Positions 8,599 to 15,206 of a stretch of DNA of 38,247 bases are shown here, one piece after another. The DNA lies in the NCBI RefSeq assembly GCF_026241105.1, contig NZ_JAPFFT010000032.1:1-38247 (forward strand), given 5' to 3'. This stretch comes from Arthrobacter rhizophilus. GTDB lineage: Bacteria; Actinomycetota; Actinomycetes; Actinomycetales; Micrococcaceae. The notes beneath the pieces were generated by a model. That model made no database searches. It was given only the letters and a program-made list of their open reading frames with translations, and had not been told where the DNA came from. How positions within the stretch are numbered: the first letter of the stretch is position 1; each line of letters begins with the position of its first letter. The position numbers and the translations under genes were made by a program.

Positions 8599-9794
8599 CA
8601 GAGTTCTCCGTTGAAGGCGCGGTTTCGGAGCGAAGCGAACAGAGCATCGAGTTCAGCCAACTGGCTACGGTGCCGCTCTTTGAGAAGCTCGACAGCAGTG
8701 ACCTGCTTCGCAAACTCTTCCTGGGCTGTGAGCCCGGGTGCACTCACTACGAATCCAAGCACGCTCCTCTGCGAAATGTTTTTGACGCCTGCAGCACCAC
8801 TGGCTGCGTTGTTCACGAACGCGCGAAATGCAGGCGTCTTGAAGAGACTTTGAAGGTACTCGGGACAAATCTTCGCTCCGGGCGCGAACTCAGCCCTCCA
8901 TATTTTGTCGGGCAGGAAGAGGTGGTCACCTACCGCGCCGACTCGAACTGAAATTCCGATGAGGTCGAGCGAGCCACTGGCGCGAGTGAACAGCAGATCG
9001 CCGGTACGGATTCTGTGTTGTTCATTCGGAATGTAAGTGCGTGGGAGCGGCTTACTCTCGGACGGTTGAAAAACGCCCCCCGAGACAGCGTTGACTTTGA
9101 TGACGCGGTTATGCGCATGTGCGTCACCACCACTTGAGATTAGATTCTTGCCGCTGCTGAAGCTCAAACCCAAATCTGCCAAGGTCATGGCTGGTAGCAG
9201 AGCTTCTTTAGCTTCGACCGTCGCGTGGAACAGCGATTGAGTCAGCGCATCAGCGTGTGCCAGGGCCTGAAGGCGTTTGGTGCGGAGCTCGTCGACCTTG
9301 TCGAGGACGGCCGCAACCCGCCGCTGCTCCTCAACGGGCGGGAGTGGCAGAGCAATCTCGCGTATGGCCTTAACCGATAGATGCTTGACTGTGGCAAACG
9401 GAGTGGCGTGCCAGATTTCCATGAGTGCCTGCGGAAGAAAATGGTAGAGGTATCGGCGGTCGAGGTGGGCATCGACAGGCGAAATCCTGCAGACTCGCTG
9501 GTTGAGTACGGCAGGTTCCGACGACCAGGTCTCTCGATTGAAGTCACCGTCCATGCCCACCAGAAGGTCGCCCTTGCGAACCACAAACCGCTCCTCGAAG
9601 GGGCCCGAATAGTAGGTCTCGGTTCTACCCCGCACGACATCACGGATCCTGATCAGGGGCATTTCACCATCGGTAGCGAACCGACTGGAGTCAAACGCGA
9701 ATCCAGACAATATTTCGACGTGATCACCGAGACGGCCCAACTTCATGTTGGAGCTTGGGTCCGGCTTACGTTTAACCTCAATGCCTATAGTCAC
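8598..9794 (-). CDS. hsdS: Type I restriction-modification specificity subunit S
   Basis: The 398-residue subunit that reads the bipartite DNA target for both modification and cutting. Two target-recognition domains are visible (about 17-150 and 200-360). Each is followed by a conserved helical region: the central one starts with LPLPPVEEQRRVAAVLDKVD (150-167), and the C-terminal one contains AQEEFAKQVTAVELLKERH and ends in FASLRNRAFNGEL. The GTG start at 9794 overlaps the hsdM stop (GTGA), but the ATG 16 codons later (MKLGRLGD) is also a typical HsdS start. Target-recognition domains are the most variable part of such loci, so the recognition sequence cannot be read from the protein. Confidence 0.92.
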   Translation of the reverse strand: MTIGIEVKRKPDPSSNMKLGRLGDHVEILSGFAFDSSRFATDGEMPLIRIRDVVRGRTETYYSGPFEERFVVRKGDLLVGMDGDFNRETWSSEPAVLNQRVCRISPVDAHLDRRYLYHFLPQALMEIWHATPFATVKHLSVKAIREIALPLPPVEEQRRVAAVLDKVDELRTKRLQALAHADALTQSLFHATVEAKEALLPAMTLADLGLSFSSGKNLISSGGDAHAHNRVIKVNAVSGGVFQPSESKPLPRTYIPNEQHRIRTGDLLFTRASGSLDLIGISVRVGAVGDHLFLPDKIWRAEFAPGAKICPEYLQSLFKTPAFRAFVNNAASGAAGVKNISQRSVLGFVVSAPGLTAQEEFAKQVTAVELLKERHRSQLAELDALFASLRNRAFNGEL

Positions 9795-11287
9795 GACATA
9801 AAATCCTTCAAATCGGACAGGGCGATTGAAATCTCGGCTTCCAGCGTCTCCAGATCGGCGATGATGTCAGCCGGTGCCTTGTGGTCGATTTCTTCGTGTT
9901 CAACTTCTTTGTACCTGTTGAGAGAAAGGTCGTAGCCGTTGTCGGCGATCTCAGCTTTGGGGACGAGGAAGGACTGGTCGGTGCGCGCCCTGTCTGCCTC
10001 CGTCGTCTTCCGCTGCCCCCAGCGGGCCAGAACGTCGTCAAGGTCGGAGCTCTCAAGCTGGGTGCGCTTGTCGTCGAGGCTGAAGCCGTCCGACGTCACG
10101 TCGTAGAACCAGATGCTGTCGGTGCCGCCGGAGTTGGTCTTAGTAAAGAACAGGATCGCCGTGGAGACTCCCGCATAGGGCTTGAAGACGCCGGAGGGGA
10201 GTTTGACCACGGCGTCGAGCTTGTGGTCCTCGACAAGCATCTTCCGCAGCGCTTTGTGCGCCGTGGACGAACCGAACATCACACCGTCCGGCACGATCAC
10301 CGCAGCACGGCCGCCGGGCTTGAGCAGGCGAAGGAACAGGGCCAGAAAGAGCAGTTCCGTCTTCTTGGTCTTGACCAGGGAGAGCAGGTCCTTGGCGACG
10401 TTCTCATAGTCCAGGCTGCCGGCGAACGGCGGGTTGGCGAGGATGACGTCGTATTTTTCTTCCTCGGAGCCGTGCCGGTCAGCGAGGGAGTCCCGGTAGG
10501 TGATGTCCGGGTTTTCGACCCCGTGGAGGAGCATGTTCATGGACCCGATGCGGAGCATGGTGCTGTCGAAGTCGTAGCCGTGGAACTGGCTGTGGTGGAA
10601 GAATCTGCTTTGCTCGGAGCTGGTGAGCAGGTTCGAGTTCTGCTGACGGAGGTACTCCCCTGCCTGGACCAGGAACCCGGCAGTGCCGGCGGCCGGGTCG
10701 CAAATGGCTTCCATCGGCTGGGGCGACGTCATCTTCACCATTAGGTCGATGATGTGGCGGGGCGTGCGGAACTGGCCATTTTGTCCGGCGGAGGCGATCT
10801 TACCGAGCATGTATTCGTAGAGGTCGCCCTTGGTATCGCGCTCGTCCATGGGGATCTCATCGATGATGTCGACGACCTTTTCCAGCAGCCCAGCGTTGGG
10901 GATGGTAAAGCGTGCGTCCTTCATATGCTGGGCGTAGGAGGACTCCTCGCCATTGGCCAGCTGGACGAGACCGGTGCGGAGGAACGGGAAGATGTGCTCC
11001 GCGAAGACCGTGTACATCTCATCACGGGAGAAGTTCTTGAACTTGCTCCAGCGAAAGTCTTGGTACGAGCGGCCCTTCTCATCTACGCCAGGGGGAAAGA
11101 CCGGGTTCTCAACCGGCTTGCCGGTGCGATTGGCCTTGTTCTCCGCCCGCGTCTGGTTCTCGTCGAGTCGCTTGAGGAAGAGCAGATACGTGATCTGTTC
11201 GATCACTTCCAGGGGATTGGAAATGCCGCCGGTCCAGAACGCGTTCCAGACCTTGTCTACCTGAGATCTAATTTCGCCCGTCATCAC
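9791..11287 (-). CDS. hsdM: Type I restriction-modification methyltransferase subunit M
   Basis: The 498-residue N6-adenine methyltransferase subunit. It has the N-terminal HsdM helical domain (VDKVWNAFWTGGISNPLEVIEQITYLLFLKRLD), a SAM-binding motif DPAAGTAGFL (about 197-206) and the catalytic NPPF motif (285-288) of N6-adenine enzymes. With HsdS it protects host DNA; with HsdS and HsdR it forms the restriction complex. The gene begins GTG-ATG with no ribosome site, but a TAAACT -10 element six bases upstream points to a leaderless transcript starting at the GTG (11287) or close to the ATG (11284). It leads the four-gene operon hsdM-hsdS-mrr-hsdR. Confidence 0.94.
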   Translation of the reverse strand: MMTGEIRSQVDKVWNAFWTGGISNPLEVIEQITYLLFLKRLDENQTRAENKANRTGKPVENPVFPPGVDEKGRSYQDFRWSKFKNFSRDEMYTVFAEHIFPFLRTGLVQLANGEESSYAQHMKDARFTIPNAGLLEKVVDIIDEIPMDERDTKGDLYEYMLGKIASAGQNGQFRTPRHIIDLMVKMTSPQPMEAICDPAAGTAGFLVQAGEYLRQQNSNLLTSSEQSRFFHHSQFHGYDFDSTMLRIGSMNMLLHGVENPDITYRDSLADRHGSEEEKYDVILANPPFAGSLDYENVAKDLLSLVKTKKTELLFLALFLRLLKPGGRAAVIVPDGVMFGSSTAHKALRKMLVEDHKLDAVVKLPSGVFKPYAGVSTAILFFTKTNSGGTDSIWFYDVTSDGFSLDDKRTQLESSDLDDVLARWGQRKTTEADRARTDQSFLVPKAEIADNGYDLSLNRYKEVEHEEIDHKAPADIIADLETLEAEISIALSDLKDFMS

Positions 11288-11293
11288 CGTTCG

Positions 11294-11299
11294 AGTTTA
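11294..11299 (-). promoter_or_regulatory. -10 element of a leaderless-type promoter for hsdM
   Basis: TAAACT on the minus strand ends six bases before the GTG at 11287, the spacing expected if transcription begins on the start codon. No Shine-Dalgarno sequence precedes hsdM. The -35 box is weak. Confidence 0.4.
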
Positions 11300-11348
11300 G
11301 ACGGTAATCCACGGGCGATTCAGCAGCCTCGCGGGCATGCAAGAGGCG

Positions 11349-11534
11349 TCAGGCCGTCGTCTCCCGCGTCCAGAGCACGCTGTCCATCCCCTCAAGTCGC
11401 TTGAGCTGGATCGCAAGCCATCGTCCGACCAGATTCAGATGTTCTAGCCGACAGCCTGATCCCAGATAGGCCCTGAGAGGGTACTTCCGGCGATCAGGCA
11501 CGCCGGGGCCATTATCTGCGAACCCCGACTTCAC
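11349..11534 (-). CDS. Doubtful small ORF between the PIN-like gene and hsdM
   Basis: A 61-codon frame in the 295-base gap. Its second half (LEHLNLVGRWLAIQLKRLEG) reads as an amphipathic helix, but no ribosome site, no family and no coding bias support it. It could be a short decoy or antitoxin-like peptide, a remnant, or chance. Confidence 0.15.
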   Translation of the reverse strand: MKSGFADNGPGVPDRRKYPLRAYLGSGCRLEHLNLVGRWLAIQLKRLEGMDSVLWTRETTA

Positions 11535-11582
11535 CGTGAGTAAGTGCTATTCGCCGCCACTGAAGACGCCACACACCAACGA

Positions 11583-13658
11583 TCATGGTGTACCAATGCT
11601 TTCGGCTGTCTCGCGTGACGGCGCGCTTGGAAGTCCGGCCAGCCTACGGCGGCGCCCTTCGATCCGGGTGCTCATTCGACCTTCCAAGGGCGCTAACCAC
11701 TCCCGCACTGTGCCTTTGGCAAAATGCCGTGTTGTCGCAACGACGACGAGAAGGACGCCAAAAATCGCAGCTACAAAACCAAACCAGTTCGGCGCCTGGT
11801 TCATCCAGGGCGGGTTGAGAAATTTCAGTATCGCTATAGCTGCCGACGGAACGAGAAGGAGCAGAAGCACCGTGTTGATAGTCCTCCTAGCCGTACCTTC
11901 CGCGCCCGCACGAAGCACGGCATCGCGTTCTAGCGACTCTTGGTTTCGTTTCAGCAGTTCGGCACTAGTGACTTCCGCTTGCCGCTGCGCCACGTCCCGT
12001 TCCGCAGCGGTCTTGTCCAATGCATCGGTTTGGTCCAGCCACGTTTGCGCCGCCACGTCCGCCGAATAAGCAAGATCCTTCTGCGTTTTGTTGACCTGAA
12101 CCATCTTTTGAAGCCAAGGCCGCTCTATGTCACTCTTGATCCGTCCGAGAACCTCGACGGCCGAATCCGCTGACAGATACTCTTCGTCGCCGAGCGTCTC
12201 TTCCATGAGGGCTGTACGGCCGACCGTCGTAGCCCGAAGAATTACTGCGTCGTCAGCATTCACGACGCCGCGCGATTCCAATTTTGCTACCTCTTCGAGG
12301 TACCTAGCCCAAAGATGGCTATCCGGCTGCATGCCGGCGTATGCAGTTGCCAGGATTTGCTTTCGGGGCAGGTCCGCGCCCACTGTTGGGCTCCTAACCC
12401 ACAGAATGGCCGCAAGCGCCCCGTCTGTCATTGCAAGGGGCCACTCGTGATTCTCCTGGTCCAATTTCTCAACCGCACGCACTAGACTCTCGTTATCCGT
12501 GATTAGGACGTAGCCGCACTTCTCAAACTGCCTAGGCGAACTGCCCCGACGAAGGCGGTGGATGGCCGAGAGGCTGTCCACGTCGTACCTCCTCGTCCCA
12601 TCCGATCGATAATGGATGTGGCTTTGAATAAGCTCCTCCAATCGCCCTTCATCGAGTCCGTACTCCTTGTACCCATCCGGTTTCGGACGTCTCTCGATTT
12701 CGAGTTCTGCCAGAGACATGGAAATGCGATCCCGCGCGAGCGCGATGTCGGACGGCGATGTACGCGATTCCTGAAAGTGCAGATCAATGGGACGAAGTCC
12801 CTCGCGTCTGCGTCCACCCGCTCGCACTACCCCTTCGGCACTGGCCAGTACCCCATCGAGCTCTTTCAAGGAGTGGTCGAAGCAGAAAGTTGTAGCACCG
12901 AGTGTTTGGGCGAGCCTGATCATCTGAAGGGTCGCCTGTTGTTGCGCCGCGCCCGAGTAACCGAGGGCATTTATGAGGACAGGGGTGTCCAGATAGATCG
13001 AAAGGCCCTTCAGAGACTTGGCAAACGTCGAAGTATCTAGCGTAACGACAGAGGCAAGTATTGCCCCCTTGACAGCATCTTCAACGTATCCGAAGCCCGT
13101 CTGATCTACGTCGGCCAAGTGCGCGATGAACTTCGAAATGACGTACTCGGATGCACGACTCCCGGACGCGCCTGCGGCCTTACGTCCCGTCAGAGACTGA
13201 GAAAGCAAGGGGACCGCGTGGTACTCGAGGTACCTGGCGAGCTCCCCCGCCGGATCAAGGCTCAGGTCCTTGCTATGTTCGGCGTATTTCTCATTGATGA
13301 AGTCTGTGTATTTGGTTACGAGCTCGTTCCGCTGGCGTTCGTAGCGGGCAATAGACGCGGTGACGCCGGGCGCGTTTTTTTGGCCTTTGTCCGTGCTCCG
13401 ATACACCTCACCATCTCGGCACGCGTCCCCATCGCGAACTGCGCGCTTAAGGATTTTCTCAACTACCAAATCTGGAGTGGTGAGACCGAACCGAGATCTA
13501 AGAGTCTGAGCCAGGTTTGTGCAGGTTATCCCAGACTGATTCTGGCAAAGGATGTCCAGCGCAAAGCTACGAAAGTTGTCGACATAGCTGGGTGCCTGTG
13601 CATCGTAATTGGCCCTCAAGACCGCAAAACCGATGAGCGAGGACTGGCTCGCGTTCAT
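11583..13658 (-). CDS. PIN-like domain protein with coiled coil and two C-terminal membrane segments
   Basis: I know no named family for this 691-residue protein. I start it at the ATG at 13658, 6-8 bases after a strong GGGGGAAG ribosome site; the frame extends upstream to 13760 but without one. Residues 1-100 are helical, with a winged-helix look (ITCTNLAQTLRSRFG). The middle resembles a PIN nuclease: IYLDTPVLIN (Asp224), FCFDHSLKELDGVL (Glu266), YDVDSLSAIHRL (Asp360/361) and YVLITDNESLVRAV (Asp388) supply four acidic residues in the right order. Residues about 520-590 form a coiled coil. Two hydrophobic spans (594-614 and 627-645) follow, then a basic tail. This suggests an RNase tethered to the membrane. 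It lies upstream of hsdM on the same strand, so a role in defence is likely but unproven. Base composition is less G+C-rich than the chromosome core. Confidence 0.7.
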   Translation of the reverse strand: MNASQSSLIGFAVLRANYDAQAPSYVDNFRSFALDILCQNQSGITCTNLAQTLRSRFGLTTPDLVVEKILKRAVRDGDACRDGEVYRSTDKGQKNAPGVTASIARYERQRNELVTKYTDFINEKYAEHSKDLSLDPAGELARYLEYHAVPLLSQSLTGRKAAGASGSRASEYVISKFIAHLADVDQTGFGYVEDAVKGAILASVVTLDTSTFAKSLKGLSIYLDTPVLINALGYSGAAQQQATLQMIRLAQTLGATTFCFDHSLKELDGVLASAEGVVRAGGRRREGLRPIDLHFQESRTSPSDIALARDRISMSLAELEIERRPKPDGYKEYGLDEGRLEELIQSHIHYRSDGTRRYDVDSLSAIHRLRRGSSPRQFEKCGYVLITDNESLVRAVEKLDQENHEWPLAMTDGALAAILWVRSPTVGADLPRKQILATAYAGMQPDSHLWARYLEEVAKLESRGVVNADDAVILRATTVGRTALMEETLGDEEYLSADSAVEVLGRIKSDIERPWLQKMVQVNKTQKDLAYSADVAAQTWLDQTDALDKTAAERDVAQRQAEVTSAELLKRNQESLERDAVLRAGAEGTARRTINTVLLLLLVPSAAIAILKFLNPPWMNQAPNWFGFVAAIFGVLLVVVATTRHFAKGTVREWLAPLEGRMSTRIEGRRRRLAGLPSAPSRETAESIGTP

Positions 13659-13732
13659 ACTTCCCCCAAATAGTCGAGCCCAATAATTCACCAATGCAGC
13701 ACCCCCGCACGTATGTCCGCGCAGGGGCACTG

Positions 13733-13760
13733 TGGTTAGGACAACGTCAAACAACGTCAA
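13733..13760 (-). promoter_or_regulatory. Tandem 10-mer and possible promoter of the PIN-like gene
   Basis: On the minus strand two perfect tandem copies of TTGACGTTGT (13760-13751 and 13750-13741) stand about 80 bases before the start of the PIN-like gene. The first TTGACG is a good -35 hexamer; TAACCA at 13738-13733 could be the -10 with a 16-base spacer. The duplication could instead be an operator or a short target duplication. Confidence 0.35.
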
Positions 13761-13977
13761 ATCGATGAGCTAGGCCGCTGGCTGCCCTGCTGGGCTGGAA
13801 GACGACCTATGCCCAACTGCCGGCCGGATTCGGACCTCGCACCGGTCTTTTCACCAGGACCCAAGCACGCCAAGAGGTCTAGTCGACTTGTAAATGATCA
13901 AGTTCGTTGGTGATCTTCAGTGGCTAGGTGCTCCGCCAAATAGGACGGAGCCGCCATCAGCCTGCGTCCTCATGACT
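13761..13977. other. Non-coding island edge upstream of the PIN-like gene
   Basis: No gene is supported here. A short frame on the plus strand reads LAALLGWKTTYAQLPAGFG and then stops, which might be a remnant. A small hairpin GCTCCG/CGGAGC sits at 13930-13951 with a ten-base loop. Confidence 0.35.
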
Positions 13978-14097
13978 GCCAACTAACTTGTCCCCGAAGC
14001 CAAGCTAATTGTCACTCGCCAACTAACTTGTCACTTGTGCCAACTATCTTGGCACCTCACACCAATTAGGTTGTCCGAAGGACCAGATAGCTTGTCC
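13978..14097 (-). repeat. Six degenerate repeats at about 21-bp spacing, likely IS21-type end
   Basis: Six related 16-17-base units begin at about 13978, 13999, 14018, 14039, 14061 and 14082. On the plus strand they read GCCAACTAACTTGTCC, GCCAAGCTAATTGTCAC, GCCAACTAACTTGTCAC, GCCAACTATCTTGGCAC, ACCAATTAGGTTGTCC and ACCAGATAGCTTGTCC. The spacing is close to two helical turns, as in arrays of protein-binding sites. IS21-family elements carry multiple terminal repeats of this kind as transposase sites, so this is probably the end of a lost or remote element. It stops 14 bp from the nrdF stop codon and marks the boundary of the defence island. Confidence 0.6.
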
Positions 14098-14110
14098 ATC
14101 TACAGCCGCC

Positions 14111-15085
14111 CTAGAACTCCCAGTCCTCATCCTCAGTATTAACCGCTTTCCCAATCACATAACTCGACCCAGACCCCGAGAAGAAGTCGTGGTTCTCATC
14201 AGCATTAGGTGACAGGGCCGACAGGATGGCCGGGTTCACGTCGGTGACGGAGGCCGGGAACATGGCCTCGTAGCCGAGGTTCATGAGGGCCTTGTTGGCG
14301 TTGTAGTGCAGGAACTTCTTGACGTCCTCTGCCAGGCCGACGCCGTCGTAGAGGTCGTGCGTGTACTGGACTTCGTTTTCGTACAGCTCGAAGAGCAGCT
14401 CGAAGGTATAGTCCTTGATTTCCTGGCGCCGTTCCTCGGAGACCTTTTCCAGGCCCTTCTGGAACTTGTAGCCGATGTAGTAGCCGTGCACGGCCTCGTC
14501 GCGGATGATCAGGCGGATGAGGTCGGCTGTGTTCGTGAGCTTGGCACGGGAGGACCAGTACATCGGAAGGTAGAACCCGGAGTAGAACAGGAACGATTCC
14601 AGCAGGGTGGAAGCCACTTTGCGCTTGAGGGGATCGTCGCCCTGGTAGTAGTCCATGACGATCTGGGCCTTCTTCTGCAGGTTCTCGTTCTCGAGGGACC
14701 AGCGGAAGGCGTCGTCGATCTCCTTGGTGGAGCACAGGGTCGAGAAAATCGACGAGTAGGACTTCGCGTGCACCGACTCCATGAAGGCGATGTTGGTGTA
14801 CACAGCCTCTTCATGCGGTGTGATGGCATCCGGAATCAGGGACACGGCGCCAACCGTGCCTTGGATGGTGTCCAGCAGGGTCAGGCCCGTGAACACGCGC
14901 ATGGTGAGCTGCTGCTCATCCGGCGTCAGGGTGTGCCAGGACTGGACGTCGTTGGACAGCGGTACCTTCTCCGGCAGCCAGAAGTTGTTGACCAGGCGGT
15001 TCCAGACCTCCACGTCCTTGTCATCCTGGATGCGGTTCCAGTTGATTGCTTCGACGTGGCTAAGCAGCTTGACCTTCTCGGTCAT
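14111..15085 (-). CDS. nrdF: Class Ib ribonucleoside-diphosphate reductase, beta subunit
   Basis: NrdF (324 residues) holds the dimanganese or diiron site and the tyrosyl radical that the large subunit uses to reduce ribonucleotides. Expected ligands are visible: Asp72 (LLDTIQG), Glu103 and His106 (MESVHAKSY), Glu163 (LLESFLFYSG), Glu197 and His200 (RDEAVHGYY). Tyr110, four residues after His106, is the likely radical tyrosine. Length and the C-terminal NTEDEDWEF tail fit the family. The ATG at 15085 follows AAGGGGACGAA. It is the last gene of nrdHIEF, separated from nrdE by 121 bases that contain a strong hairpin. Confidence 0.96.
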   Translation of the reverse strand: MTEKVKLLSHVEAINWNRIQDDKDVEVWNRLVNNFWLPEKVPLSNDVQSWHTLTPDEQQLTMRVFTGLTLLDTIQGTVGAVSLIPDAITPHEEAVYTNIAFMESVHAKSYSSIFSTLCSTKEIDDAFRWSLENENLQKKAQIVMDYYQGDDPLKRKVASTLLESFLFYSGFYLPMYWSSRAKLTNTADLIRLIIRDEAVHGYYIGYKFQKGLEKVSEERRQEIKDYTFELLFELYENEVQYTHDLYDGVGLAEDVKKFLHYNANKALMNLGYEAMFPASVTDVNPAILSALSPNADENHDFFSGSGSSYVIGKAVNTEDEDWEF

Positions 15086-15121
15086 TTCGTCCCCTTAACG
15101 TATGTGTTCTTTAAGGTAAGC

Positions 15122-15153
15122 GTACGACGCCGGGCGCTCACCCGGCGTCGTAC
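15122..15153 (-). terminator. 13-bp hairpin between nrdE and nrdF
   Basis: GTACGACGCCGGG (15122-15134) pairs perfectly with 15141-15153 around a six-base loop. It lies just after nrdE in the direction of transcription and 36 bases before nrdF. No clear U-run follows, so it may partly terminate, or shape mRNA processing and subunit ratio, rather than end the operon. Confidence 0.5.
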
Positions 15154-15206
15154 TCTTCAGTTTTGAGGCGCGGCGGCTGCCGCAAATAATCAACCGATAT
15201 CAGTTG

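Noticed and set aside
13978..14097. Repeats read as a CRISPR array
   Set aside because: The units are degenerate and separated by only about 3-6 bases, so there are no spacers, and no cas gene is present.
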